Counted from the stretch's first letter, positions 46,383 through 58,950 are shown. The stretch is 64,000 bases of DNA from Acanthochlamys bracteata (GCA_019914995.1 CM034132.1:7549524-7613523); one strand, 5' to 3'. Made by a program: numbers and translations. Notes: generated from the letters alone by a model not told the origin.

Positions 46383-48167
46383 TGAGTGATTTGATCTACT
46401 ACTTTCCCAGCATGAAAGGGAAATCTTCTGAAAAGCGGAAACAAATTGTGAAGCAATAAAGGAAGAACGAATGGAGAAGAAGAGCTGGCTTATTAGTGGG
46501 AACTTGAGATGGGATGTTTTGGAAAAGGAAGCAAGAAAAGAAAAGAACTTCATCTATAAAGAAGAAGAAGAAGAAGGCAGCGTGGGTTTTGGTTTGGTGT
46601 TGAATTGAATGGGATGGGGATGAGTAAGCGAGCAGCTCTGTGAAGTTTCTGGTTTAAAAATTGGAATGGAAAAAACATAAAAGCATAGAAAGATTTTCTT
46701 TCTTGTCGTTGAAAAACGCGGTTTTGGGGAAGAACGCTTGGAATTGGCATAGTTTATCAGTTGTTCTGAAAATCAAATCCACATTCTGTGCCTTTTAGGC
46801 TTTTTACAACTCCGGGATCATATGATTACTTTTGGCGAACTCAACATAACCAAAAAAAACTTTTCAATTATTTTTTATTTTATTTTTATTTTATATTTTA
46901 ATAAGTTTTCAAAATTTATAAAATTTATTTTAAATTTTAATATATATATTAATAAAACATATTATTATTTATTTAATTATTTTTGAAATAATTTTTATTT
47001 AAAAATATTAGAGAAGCATTCATAAACGTTCCTATATGTGGCAACTGAATTGGCAAATAACATAAGATAGGACTGCATTTTGAGAAATGATCCACTGAAA
47101 TTTTGAATCAAGAAAGATAAATTTTCAGTTTTACCATAAAAAAATATTGTCGACTAGATAATATAAATGGAACATGTAGTGCATTAACTTTTTCAAGGAA
47201 AAAAATAAAAGGAGTTCAAATTTGATACTACTAGCTCACGTTAAAAAGAAAATATGGTTAATATAATTAGCGAAAAACTTTCAAATACAGAGAGAACTAA
47301 AAATTTTAAAACACATTTTGATATGTTAATATAGTACAATCAATTCTACCACACGACATCTACAGTGTTTAATTAATTATGATATACATTTTCTACTCTT
47401 ACTTTCATTATGTGCATAGACAAATTTTCACGTCTGTAATGCTGGCCATTACATGCATACGCTCATTTTAGGATTTGATAATAATCCACCTCTAAATTTT
47501 ATAATATTGGTTCAATTTAAGGTATCATGGTTCAACTTAAAATGTGACCAATCGTGTCTTCAAATATTCTGTAGGAACACATCTTATTACCAGAGGCCTG
47601 ATTTTGCAAATTTCCTTTTTTATTGCTTATAAAAAAGAATTTACAGAAAATTTACTTTCGAGGAAAGTAAGTTAGCCTTTTGTGGATACTACGAAGTTTC
47701 GTCATGCTAACTTTAGGCACTTTAAGTTAACTATTTTTGTTTTAAATCAAAATTGGATTTTGACTTGAGCATACTTACTGGTTCTTAATGCTTTTATCTT
47801 TTGACCTAATAATAAATGCTTTGTTTTTTTTCGTTCTGGTTATAATAAGCTGCTGATTCATAGCAGCTTGCGATAGTTGATGAACGAAAAAACAAAAGTC
47901 GTTGGCTGGTCTTGGAAAACAACATGCAAATTGAATGTGGATTATTCTGGTTCTTAAAAAGAAGAGATCTATAGAAGAAAAACAATTCGAAAGTGAACAG
48001 AAGCTGAGTATGACTTGTAGATTTGTCTAAAAATGTCAAAGCTTTTGTGTTTTCGATTTGAAAAACCATTTGCAGCATATGACCTCCATTGTTCTCATTC
48101 TAAAAGTTAGACTATTCGATTTGTTTTTGTCAGCATTTTATAAAATGGCGAAGCACGTAATTTTTAA
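46383..48167. other. 5' flank of the aspartyl protease and intergenic DNA
   Basis: Leader and promoter of the minus-strand gene lie within the first few hundred bases (a GAAGAAGAA tract at 46560-46575 is probably in the leader). The rest is AT-rich. The frame at 47806-48078 shows no domain and I do not call it. Confidence 0.45.
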
Positions 48168-48442
48168 GGGCGTGTTTTAAATGTTCGTAACTGAGTTTCG
48201 TAAAAATGAAAAATAAAAAATAACATTTCTTGAAAAATGAAATAAAAATAGAGTTTAGTATTTGCGTTTCAAAAATTAAAAAATATAGTTGTATTGAAAA
48301 ATGTGCAAATAAAAAAGTTAGAATTAAAATTCTGTATGTGAAAGTGAAATTCTAAATTTTTTATATAATTAAAATATATGAACTATTCGGATCTCAAAAT
48401 TTGATAAGAGAAAATAAAATTTCGAGTGTTTGAAACATGCAC
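48168..48442. mobile_element. Tourist-like (PIF/Harbinger) MITE
   Basis: 275 bp with ends GGGCGTGTTTTAAATGTTCG and the inverse CGAGTGTTTGAAACATGCAC, flanked by TAA on both sides (48165-48167 and 48443-48445). Same end motif as the elements at 28579 and 51313. Confidence 0.75.
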
Positions 48443-50515
48443 TAAGTGATTATGAAATCCACTCTTCATAGAAAAATATATTTATTTAGTTCAAACTTTT
48501 CTGGTTTCCGCTATCTAGCTAATAAATACATAATTGCAAACTTGTTCTTTCAATATTAGATAAACATTTATTTGTAAGCTTTAGATAGCTATATATAGAT
48601 CGATTTGAACTAAAGATAATCATAATGATCTGAATCCCCTAAGATTTGCTATATAATTCAAATGCCATAATTATTATAGCAACAAGGTTCTGTTTAGATG
48701 AATTTTATTTAAAATGTTAATAAATTATTTCGACGTATAAATTTTTTTGGACTTATACTTGAATTATAGATGGAATTTTAAGATCTATTTGAACTTGCAC
48801 AGAAAACCCTTATCTTAACTAACTTTCAAGTAAAGATGCAAAACAAGACAACTTTTCGATACGCCCGTACAAACTTTTCCGAGATGTTCTTTGAGAGTGC
48901 ATTTTGAGCGTTCTTTTTCCTTACGCATTCCCTCCGTACAATATTTTATTTAGGTTATTTACGAAGTTACGTTTTCTTTACTTTATCTTATCTTATTTCG
49001 TTTTACGGTTTTTGAATGAATTTTTATTTTATAAATTTTATATAAAATTTTATAAATTATAAAAAAATTCTAAATTTTGTTATTTTTATTTTTATTCTTT
49101 TTCTAAAAACTAAAGCTTATTTTCTGAAATCAAATAAAACTATTTTTAATTTAAAATTTTCATTTTATAAATACTTTAAAACAGTTCTTTAATATTTAAA
49201 CCAATATAAATAAATTATAAACTATAAAATTATTATTAGTATGCATATATTTTTTTAAACTAAGAAAGATAATTTTATTTTAAAAAAGTTTCAAAATAAT
49301 TCCTTTTTCAAAAAAATTATTTTAAACAATCCCTAACAGTCTATTTAGAATAGCTAAAACCTTAAAATTTTCCCAAAACATTATAGAAATCTTTTAACAC
49401 TTTTTGTAACAAAGAGATTGTAAGTAAAATTGTTTATTTTATAATTCATCTATATTTTTTTGAAATTTTAATGCTACTATGCATAACCATTTAGGCTTAA
49501 AAAACTAAAAGATTGATATGAAATGGGAATGCCCAATGCATCCTAAATCTAAAAGGTATTTTTGGGATTACGTTTTTCAAAAAAAATTTAATTTTTAATT
49601 TTTAATTTTTTAATATATATTTTATAAATATTTTAAAATTTTATTTAAAAATTTAAAAATATAAAAGAATTTTACATAATAAAATTTTTTATTATATATT
49701 TTTTTAATTTTTTTAAAAATAAAAAAATAAAACTTATTTTTAAAAAAAAATTTATTTTAAAAAAATTTAATTTTATAATCACTCTCAAAACTTGTCAAAA
49801 GCATTTTTCACAAACGTTGGTAATGCAAAACAAGGGACTGTGCAGCTTATTTTAAAAAAAAACAATAATTTGAAAAGACAATTAGGATTAGGGAATGATG
49901 ATTATGACATACAAAAACTAAAATTCTCCAAAAACCTATTTTTAAATAAATTCGGTCAATGTGTCAAAGAATTTTCTTTTTCTCCAAAGTTTCGTGTCAA
50001 TTAAATTAAGGAAAGGGAAGGAATTGGATCGATTAGAATTCAACCTGAAAACGTGAAAGACTTGGGCGGTTTCAGGCGTGGAGTAGTCAATTCCAAGCTG
50101 ATGACAGAAAAATCAAAAGCAATTTACCTTAATTAGTTTCAAACAAAAGTTTACTACAAAATCAGATATCCGCAAACCTATTGTATATGTGTGCTAACAA
50201 GAGTGTATTTTAATCAAATAAATGAGAATTTTATGAAAATAAGTTTCGTAAAATAGAGTTTGATTAAAAAAAAATTTAATACAAATAGAATTCGAAATGA
50301 TAAATAAAATAAATTTTAAAGTAAAGTTTTGATAAAAGCATAATTTAACGCGAAAGTTAGAGAAATGATGATAAATATTAAACTTAAAATTTGAAGAAAA
50401 AGTAAAGTTAAAGATTTAATATTAACCTAGAAGTATCTTGATAATTTCATTCCAATGAGGGACTTTTAATTAATGAATACTAATTTTTGGGTGGATTGAA
50501 GATGCTACGTGAGCT
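48443..50515. other. Intergenic, extremely AT-rich
   Basis: Long A and T runs, especially 49560-49780. No supported gene; the frame at 49792-50004 has no recognisable domain. Confidence 0.5.
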
Positions 50516-50721
50516 TTTGGGAGTGGTTTTTAAATAAAAAATATTTTTATTTTATTTTAAAAAATGAATTTTATTTTATTTATTTTAAACTAATAATAAT
50601 TATAAATAATAATAAGATTTTATAACATAATTTTTTTTATTTTGTAAACTATAATAATAAATTTATTAAAAAATATAAAATAAAATAAAATTATTAAAAT
50701 AAAGTGAAACACACTTCCAAA
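50516..50721. mobile_element. Short AT-rich MITE, superfamily unclear
   Basis: About 206 bp with imperfect inverted ends TTTGGGAGTGGTTTTTA and the inverse of GTGAAACACACTTCCAAA, and an interior of almost pure A/T. No clear target duplication. Confidence 0.45.
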
Positions 50722-51312
50722 TGAAGTAGATAACAGTGTTAAATCAAAATGGTTAAACTGAATTTTAGCCCACATAAACGGTGTTCAGTTGGATTCCAAG
50801 TAAAGTCCTTTCAAAAGATAACGAAACAACCCTCGGCCAGCGCCTGAACAGTAAAGGATGACTAATTACACTAAAAATCGGTCAGAATATAAGACAACAG
50901 AAGTAATATTTTTTGCGAAATAATGATGCATTTATAAAAAAATAATATATACTAAAATTTTATAGTGTTAATTACTTATATCTTTTAAGTTTGAAACTAA
51001 AATTTTTAAAAAGTATAAAAATTTTATTAAAAGTACAAATTTAAAATAAAATAAATGCCAAACATGTACTTAGAACAAAGAAAATAAAGTTTTCTGTAAA
51101 AGACGATACAGTTTGTCCACTATTTGCATTATCAAAATGTTTATCTCAACAATTAGAAACTGGTAGATCCGTCTGCAGTATTAATAAAATGTTTGAATTG
51201 CCTCATAAATCAATTTATTGTCAAACCGTTCGCTCGATCAATGCGACGGCTCTCATTGGCTGTAGCTCATAACATGGCAAGCGTGTAAAGACTTTGCTCT
51301 TGTGCAACATAA
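50722..51312. other. Intergenic DNA
   Basis: No gene or repeat recognised. Confidence 0.4.
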
Positions 51313-51499
51313 GAGCGTGTTTTCTTTTACTTTGAATTGAATTTTTAGAACAAAGAAAATAAAGTTTTTAAAATTTTAATTCTGAAAATAAAGTTTTTGA
51401 TAAATTGAATTTTCTTTTTGAATTTATATTGATTTGAACATGAGTTAGAAGTGAAGTGTTAGTAAAAAATGTGAGTTAAAAGTATTGATTAACATGTCC
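51313..51499. mobile_element. Tourist-like (PIF/Harbinger) MITE, short
   Basis: 187 bp with ends GAGCGTGTTTT and TTAACATGTCC, flanked by TAA at 51310-51312 and 51500-51502. Confidence 0.65.
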
Positions 51500-51647
51500 T
51501 AAAATGCACTGCAAACGCTATGTTCTTGTTTGGAAATGCTTCTCAATTACTTCTCTATTTTCATTTTAATTCTTATTAAACAAAAATTAGTATTTTTTTT
51601 TAAAGTTTGAAATATATAAGTAAAATTTACGTCGTAATATATATATA

Positions 51648-52041
51648 ATAGAAACACATTGTATTTTTATAAACATATTAGTGCACATATCGGCCAAAAG
51701 TGGCTAACGAGATCTTCAAATCTAATCTCCACCGTTGGATATGGAGAACCATGAGTTGCAAACTTGTTATTAAAATTTCAACTCAATCGGAATACGAATC
51801 GATCTCCATCGAAACTTTTTATGAAAATGACACAAAAATTAAAATATTTCATTTTTGTATCATTTTGATTAAGAGTTCCGATGGAGGTCAACTCCTATTC
51901 CGATTGAGCTGAAATTTTAATAACATGTTTGCAACTCATAATTTTCCATATTCAACATGGAGATTAGATTTGGAGATTTTATCGATCACTTTTGACCGGC
52001 ATGTGCATCAATATGCCTATTAAAATACCATGTGCCTCTAT
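51648..52041. mobile_element. Foldback MITE, (TA)n-flanked family, copy 4
   Basis: Ends ATAGAAACACATTGTATTTT and the inverse of ATAGAGGCACATGGTATTTT. The inner arms (AATCTAATCTCCACCGTTGG and its complement, CAACTCAATCGGAATACGAA and its complement) are those of copies 1-3, while the outermost bases differ, so it is a subfamily. TA-rich runs flank it. Confidence 0.7.
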
Positions 52042-52050
52042 CCTATTCTA

Positions 52051-52070
52051 ATATATATATATATATATAT
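52051..52070. repeat. (TA)n tract between MITE copies 4 and 5
   Basis: Alternating TA joining two members of the foldback family, as in the 19 kb cluster. Confidence 0.8.
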
Positions 52071-52447
52071 GAAGATAGAGGCACTCTATTTTTAGAAGGC
52101 ACATTTTTTATCTAGAGTTCCAAGTTCAATATCTACCTTATATATGAAAAAATATTAGTTAAAAATATGTATAAAATTTTAACTAAATCGAAATACGAAT
52201 CAACATTCATCCAGCTCTTGATCAAATGAGATAAATAATAATATTTGATAAAGATATCTTTGTCTCTTTTTATGCTATTTTGATCAAGAGATTTGATGGA
52301 AATCGATTTATAATTCGATTGAGATAAAATTTTGTCACGTATTTTTAACTCATAATTTTTTATATTCAATAATGGAGATTATATTTAATATCGTTTACAC
52401 ACCTTTTGAAAAGAGTGGCCCTAAAGATGGGATGATCTTATTCCCAT
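52071..52447. mobile_element. Foldback MITE, (TA)n-flanked family, copy 5
   Basis: Same inner hairpin plan (CAGCTCTTGATCAAATGAG near 52211 pairing with TTTTGATCAAGAG near 52280), strongly diverged. The outer ends keep GGCACTCT and GGGCCACTC-like matches. Confidence 0.6.

Positions 52448-52452
<5 letters not shown>

Positions 52453-52482
<30 letters not shown>
52453..52482. repeat. (TA)n tract after MITE copy 5
   Basis: About 30 bases of alternating TA. Confidence 0.8.
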
Positions 52483-52485
<3 letters not shown>

Positions 52486-53378
52486 TTATACTAAAAAAGA
52501 CCAATTCATTTTCTAGACAATTTTTTAAGAAAAAATCTCAAAAAATATTTTATTAAGTAACTCCAAACAACCCGAGTATAAACTGATAACGAATAACTTT
52601 TTAAACCAAATGTGTGTTTAAGCACAAATCACATAGTCACCAAACACATAGTAAGAAATACCATAGGCATATATAATAGGTAGAAAAATTTTTAACTATC
52701 ATAAAACAACAAATACTCATCTTCAAAAGCTCGTCACAGCAAAAACAACTGTTAGTTGCCGACAAGATTTTTTATGTCCTTTTTTTATTTTTTTTTTAAG
52801 TCACAAGATAAATTACAGGCAGCTATTACAGCAAAGTCAAATGTATATTTTTTTTTAAGAATAGTAATGTTATAGTACATGGTTTCTTCTTTCCCAACAA
52901 TGATATCTAGAATGTTGCGAAGTGTGTTTAACCTTATACAACTGAACCATAAAAAATCACTTTCAAACCTTCTTCCAGAAATAACTGAAATGCAAAAACT
53001 AAATTCAGTTCTAACCTACTTCTCAAATAACTCATTTGCAAAAACTAAATTCAGTTCTAACCTACTTCTCAAATAACTCATTTTCGAGAACTAAACTCAT
53101 ATTTTCAATGCAAGATGCATTTCTCACTGTGCAATAGGCATCTTCTTCATTAATAATGAGTGTCATGTTGAGCGAGATGTTGCAGTTGCAGTTGGCATCC
53201 CATTTTGTACCAACTTTTGGAGATTTAACTCTAAACAGCCATGCACAATATTGTATAATTGTTTTTTGAAAATTTTAAGGGCGTATATCAAATTATTATA
53301 TCGTATTTACTGCTATTTTTTGTTGACACATAAACTAATAATTCATCAAATATTTTAATATCATTAAAAAAAAGAGAT
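52483..53378. other. Intergenic DNA leading to a polypurine tract
   Basis: No gene recognised. A 46-base duplication (AAAAACTAAATTCAGTTCTA unit at about 52994 and 53039) is visible. The last bases, ATTAAAAAAAAGAGAT, have the form of a Copia polypurine tract just before the LTR start at 53379, so part of this stretch may be the interior of that outer element. Confidence 0.45.
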
Positions 53379-53707
53379 TGTTGGAAAATTCTAGTAATTT
53401 TGAGATATGTTGAAGTATAGGTGAAATCATGTTATAGCTAAACTATGAAAATACCAGTTGACTGAAACGAATTTAAACTAGTGACTAGATTTTATAATAC
53501 AACAGTATGTTTTTGCAAGGTTTTCTTGTCAGAATTAGAACGTGATTTTGATCAAGTTTGAACGAGATATTTGCATCAGCTATTCCCTGACATGTATAGA
53601 AGGAATTCATCAAGAATCGAGTTTAAAACATGTAAGTATTCTTCAGAAAAATTGGTTGAATTTGAACTGAAATTAGATTTGATTGTTGATGAGTTCTAAA
53701 ACTATTC
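53379..53707 (+). repeat. Outer Copia LTR, left part, interrupted
   Basis: Begins TGTTGGAAAATTC after a polypurine tract, so it is a plus-oriented LTR start of a family different from the element inserted in it. It is cut at 53707 by the nested element, and its sequence resumes at 63939 after the TATTC duplication and runs off the window. Confidence 0.65.
53703..53707. repeat. Target site duplication TATTC (left)
   Basis: TATTC directly before the left LTR; the same five bases follow the right LTR at 63939-63943, the 5 bp duplication expected for Copia integration. Confidence 0.85.
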
Positions 53708-55085
53708 TGTTAAATCTCAACCGGCTAGAATCAGTTATGTAACCTGCAGATAGTGAATGTTAGAGTGTTTGATGACTTAGGTAAAGAAGATAGTACTCAG
53801 AGTGTTTAACGTGGTTCGGCAAAACCTCTTTGCTTACATTCACGGATGCTCTATCACAAGAACCAAAGCTTCACTAAATTTTTAATAAGCTACATATACA
53901 CCAAAAGCAAAGTGCTTCACCAAGCACATTTATTTTTACAGGATTTCTTCACCAAGACAACCATTTACAGCCTACTGGACACCATTGTTCCTCTGACTGA
54001 TATGCTAGCTCTATTACAAGGTTTAAGAACTTCCACCAAGCTCCAACCGAGCTTCTTTACCTGGTGCCTTAAGCACCCTGTCACAGAACAGTATGAGGTT
54101 ATAAGAAGGAATAAAGGTTAGGCACAGGATCTATCTCATGATAAATGAATGTTTTCAGGAGTTTCTTTGTTGAGATGATCAGATAGTTGCTGAAAAAGAT
54201 ATCTTCAGTATGATCAGCAGTAAGGTTTCAATTGATTGAGTGATAACGTTGTCGAGCTGTTGAATTTTTGTATGTCTTCGTTCGTTAATTGCATTCTTCT
54301 CTGTTGCTCTTCCTTTTTATAGAATTCTATCTCTATACAGGACAATTCTTCCCGTTGATGAAGATTGTCGTTGGCGCTCTTTTTGCGCTGGTAGACTTTT
54401 AAAACAGAGAGGAGCAGTTTGTTTAGCGGTTAATCAACCGCTTCCACGATCACTTTCGGCTATTTTGCTGCAATATCTTCATGGGCATTAAATGCAATGT
54501 GAAGAGATTTGAATTTACCCGCTAGTGCTTTTTGGACTTGATTCAGCTAAGTTGTTGTTTGAAATATAAGAGCTGAGTTGGCTTGTCCAAATTAAATTCA
54601 TCTCAGATTGTCTGCTTTAGATTTGCTTGACTTTGCCAGTTTTGACTTGATAGTCAAACTTAGTTGTATGATTTTCTTTCTTTTCTTGTTCATTAAGCTT
54701 TCCTTTTTTGTGAAAAGGATGAATTTTTGCTCGTTGTGGATCTTGTATCATCTTATTTGTTTCAGTGAGTTGTAAAGTTCAGAAGATCTTGAAATGAAGA
54801 GCTTGAGCTGGAGTTTTGTTGTTGAACCCAATACTCTGTTTTGAGCGTTACAGAAAAGTCTTAGTATGCTTCAGCAGTTAAGTGGCTGGATGTAGTGTGA
54901 CTATAGGATTCTCTGTTCTGTATGCAGCTTGATTAATGGTAGCAGAGCAGGTGGCTGTTTAATGACTGTTATAAAATAAGGTTGATTTGTCTAATTCTGC
55001 AAAACTTGATTTCAATTTATTAGTTCAATATAAATCATATTTTTAATTCATTATTATCATCAAAATTAATTTGAGAGTTTCAACA
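53708..55085 (-). repeat. 3' LTR of the Sirevirus-like element
   Basis: 1378 bp with TG...CA ends (TGTTAAATCTC to GTTTCAACA on the plus strand). Same family as the LTRs at 35398 and 37611. Confidence 0.9.
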
Positions 55086-55243
55086 ATCTTCCTCTTTTTG
55101 ATGATGACAAACTAATTAAGAATTATTGATTTATGTTTTCAAAAACAACCAGACTTTTAGTTTTACCCTTGGTTACCTGTGCATAGCTCCCCCTCTACTT
55201 GTAGATTTATTTTATTTATCTGTATGTTGCTCCCCCTTAATTT
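55086..55243 (-). other. Multiple polypurine tracts
   Basis: On the minus strand: AAATTAAGGGGGAGC (55229-55243), GTAGAGGGGGAGC (55186-55198), and AAAAAGAGGAAGAT immediately before the 3' LTR (55086-55100). The last is the likely primer for plus-strand DNA synthesis. Repeated upstream tracts are a known Sirevirus trait. Confidence 0.7.
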
Positions 55244-55499
55244 GAGCCATCACATTTGTATGTCATTATACAATAATTCTCCTGATTTTTCTCTCTCTTT
55301 GTCATCTCAAAAAGGTAAAGTTGGACCAATAATATAACATAACTAAAATCTTAGCATTGAAACACAGTCAGTATAAGCAAGAATAACCATAACCAAGATG
55401 TCATAAAAAGAAGTTTAAACAACCAAACGGAAATCCAAACAGAACTAAAGATAAGAAGAACGTCTTAACATAGGCATTAAAAACAATAGCAAGTAAACA

Positions 55500-57051
55500 G
55501 ACTAAGCCTAGTCAGATTTTAACTAAATATTTTTACGTCTGGATGATGTCCTGCAACCAGGGGGCCTGGGACGTTGGTGTTTAGGTTTGGCAGCAGAGTA
55601 TTGAGGAAGAATCACAACATCATCATCCAAGAAGGCTTGGAAACTAGAAACAGATTTGTGAGCCCTTCGTTTTAGATTTTTACGTTTGAGAGGTTGGACT
55701 GTGATGATGGAGAGTCAGAGGAAGGGGGTTGGATGGTGAGAGGATCAAGGTGTACTTCTGTTGGAGCTGCAGGTGGAATTTCTGTTGGAGCCACAGGTGG
55801 AATTTCTGTTGGGGCTACTTGAAGCAAAGGATCATCCTGCATGGTTGTTGGAGCTGCATAGACAGTAATAGATATTGGCTCATTTTCAGGAACCACTTCT
55901 TCTGAGACTGCTTGGACAAGGCATTCAGTAGGTGACTCTTCATTCATAGGATGCTCCGTGGCAGTCTCAGGAGTTGCGGATTCTTCATTTATGGTCGTGT
56001 CTATCTGTGGAGGATCTGAATTAGGTGCATCCTGTCCTGCACACTCTTGAGCTTGGGCACTCTCTGTTTTGGTATCCTCCTGTGCAGTTCTGGTTGTGAA
56101 ATGCTCTGGCTGACAGATGGCATCCTTGAGTTGTTCAAAAGTAATATTGAGCTTCCTGATTTTCTTGGTTTGCTCCAGGATTGCATTGTGGATGATGGTT
56201 AGGCATTCTGTCAGAGGAGGCAGGGCTGCATGTATGTTAGTCAAAGGATCTGCTTGAGTGTCTTTGGATTTTCCCTCTGCCTCTGTAATTCCTCTTAAGA
56301 ATTTTGCATCCGGCTTGAACATTTTCCTCACTTCTAGTGACCTCATGAGCACTGTCTCAAGGCTGCATACTCTACAGATAATATGAGGGTATGAAAAGTG
56401 CTTGCTTCTAGATTTGGATACTCTAATCATATGGTGCAGCATTACCTCACAAAGATTAATGGGAAGTTTTTTTGCTCACCTCCACAGCAGGAAGGCATCA
56501 TAGGTAGTGATGACTTTGTGACTGCCAGATCGAGGGACTATCATGTTTGAAATAATGTGGCACAGAGCTCTTAGAAGCAAAGATAGGTGAGCAGCAGAGT
56601 CGTATTGATGCTTGGTCACTATATCAGTGTCCAATGCTTATTTCAGCTAGTTCAATTTGGAGTCACTTACCGACGGTATTTCTTCTCTGTAGGGTATATC
56701 TAGCATCAGGGACATGGATCTTGCTTCAAGATTTATCTCAATACCATTTACCATAGTCTGGACAGAAGAGTTTCCGGTTTCGTGGAGGTTCGCATAAAAT
56801 ATTCGGACGCATTCTTTAGAGAATTCTCCGGGCCAGTCGTTGAACGGCAGCCATCCTTGTGCTTCGAACAGTTCGTCCACCTCTAGGCCGAAGTAGTTGA
56901 AATCATCAAAATTTATGTTCGCCGGAGTCAAAATCGGGATCGCCAGTTGCCGACTGTATTTCTCAAATTCTCGTTTTCCGGTGAATTTGTCGGACTCGTC
57001 AATGACAATTTTGGAGCGCTTTAGTTGTGATTTTTGGTTTTTCTTTGCCAT
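55500..57051 (-). pseudogene. Extra ORF downstream of RNase H in the Sirevirus-like element
   Basis: Two main open pieces. The first (56647-57051, ATG at 57051) begins with a basic segment (MAKKNQKSQLKRSK) and contains FDDFNYFGLEVDELFEAQGW and RIFYANLHET, resembling the 'putative plant transposon protein' domain found in plant retroelements. After a broken stretch, the second (55672-56442, with related sequence continuing out of frame to about 55500) is Pro/Thr/Glu-rich with repeated APTEIPP units and PPSSDSPSSQSN. Sireviruses often carry such an additional ORF, sometimes called env-like; its function is unknown. I see no clear signal peptide or membrane segment. Stops and a frameshift make this copy inactive. 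Confidence 0.65.
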
Positions 57052-57341
57052 GACTGAGATTTGGAGTAGGATTTGTTTTGAAAAATCAAAGATTTGAGGA
57101 TTCGGAGCAAGGGCTTTGCGAGAAAATTTTTTGCTTCGAATTGAAGACGATGAAATGGGGAGTGTTACTTGATTGGGTTAGTTTATAGTGCGTTCAACCT
57201 AGAATGAGTCAGCTTAGTCATATGTTTAGCACGTGATCGGTCAGCTACTTACCTTCATTTTGATGACTAACAGCCAGTTGTTGTGTGGCTGATTATGTAC
57301 TGAAGGTGATGTACAGAACAAAGATGCAGAATCGAGCAAGG

Positions 57342-58265
57342 TTATATTATACATAAGCCTAACTCATAACAGATTTTCGAGAAAGAATCAAATCCTAGAG
57401 GTTTAGTAAAGACATCAGCTAGTTGATTTTCAGAGTTAACAAAGTTTAATACTATGTTATTGCATTCAACATGCTCCCTAATAAAATGGTGTCTTAAATC
57501 AATGTGCTTTGTATGTGAGTGTTGCATAGAATTTTTTGTTAACTTGATGGCACTAGTATTGTCACAGAATATAGGCACATTCTTAAAGTCAAAACCAAAA
57601 TCAAAGAGTTGCTGTTTTATCCAGAGTACCTGAGAGAAGCAACTTTCGGTAGCTATGTACTCTGCTTCGGCAATGGACATTGCTACTGAAGGTTGTTTCT
57701 TGGAGCACCATGAGATCAAGTAGTTTCCTAGAAACTGATATGAGCGACTTGTGCTATTTCTATCAAGCTTGCAACCACCAAAATCAACGTCAGAATAATC
57801 ATATAAATTAAACTCACATCCTCTGGGATAGAATAGTCCTAATTCTTTAGTTCCAACTAGATACCTAATAATTCGTTTTACAGCAACCATATGGGATTCT
57901 TTAGCATCACTTTGAAATCTAGCACATAGACATACACTAAATTGAATATCCGGTCTACTGGCAGTTAAGTATAAGAGTGATCCAATCATACCTCTATATA
58001 ATTTTTGATCAACTGTTTTACTTGTCTCATTTCGGTTTAATTTGCAAGAAGTAGACATTGGGGTGCTTATCTCCTTGGTTCCTTCCATGCTGTACTTCTT
58101 GACCAATTCCTTAATGTACTTACTTTGACTTATAAAGATGTCATTTTTCAATTGTTTAATTTGTAGACCAAGAAAATAATTCAGTTCTCCCATGAGGCTC
58201 ATTTCAAATTCTTCTTGCAGGCTGTTCAGAAAATTTTTTGCGCAGCCTTTCGTTAGTAGTACCAA
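57342..58265 (-). pseudogene. Copia RT C-terminus and RNase H
   Basis: A 307-residue open stretch with MGELNYFLGLQIKQ (RT thumb), SLLYLTASRPDIQFSV, and the RNase H part with YSDVDFGGCKLDRNSTS, SIAEAEYIA and QLADVFTKPL. It is separated by a frameshift at about 58205-58265 from the RT fingers/palm piece. This is the best preserved coding stretch of the element. Confidence 0.85.
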
Positions 58266-58950
58266 AGATTATGTCATCTACGTAAATTTGTACAATTAAC
58301 GTGTCATTATCTTCATGCAATGTAAATAAAGTCAAGTCAATATTACCTCGACTGAAGCCTTTATCAATCAGGAATGTGCTTAACCGCTCATACCAAGCTT
58401 TGGGAGCTTGTTTTAGACCATAAAACGCTTTGTTCAGTTTGTAAACATGACTTGAAAATTTTGTATTTTCAAAACTAGGAGGTTGTTCAACATACACTTC
58501 TTCCTTTAGGAATCCATTCAAGAAGGCACTTTTGACATCCATTTGAAAGAGTTTAAAGTGTTTATGACAAGCAAAAGCAAGTAGTATTCTAATAGTCTCA
58601 AAACGTGCAACAGGAGCATAGGTTTCATCGAAATCTATTCCTTCTTTTTGAATATATCCTTTTGCTACTAATCTAGCTTTGTTTCTAATAATATTTCCAT
58701 TTTCATCCATTTTATTTTTTATTACCTACTTAGTTTCTATGATGGATTTATTTGATGGTTTCTTAACAAAATGCCACACATTATTTCTTTCAAACTGATT
58801 TAATTCTTCTTGCATAGCAATGATCCATGAGTTATTTGTCAGAGCATCATATATACATTTTGGTTCTAGATTTGATACAAATGTAGAGTATTTTATAAAA
58901 TTATTTTTAAAATGAGATTTAGCTCTTATACCTTCATTTACCTCACCCAA
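58204..58950 (-). pseudogene. Copia reverse transcriptase, N-terminal and palm part
   Basis: Contains ALTNNSWIIAMQEELNQFER, then an in-frame TAG near 58726 where related elements have Trp, then [13 protein letters not shown] and the catalytic box YVDDIIFG. A frameshift follows near 58230. Element replication function is lost in this copy. Confidence 0.85.

Noticed and set aside
47806..48078. 90-residue minus-strand frame
   Set aside because: No recognisable domain, AT-rich, no promoter or splice context.
55672..57051. Retroviral-type envelope gene
   Set aside because: I see no signal peptide, transmembrane segment or cleavage site; 'extra ORF of unknown function' is all the sequence supports.
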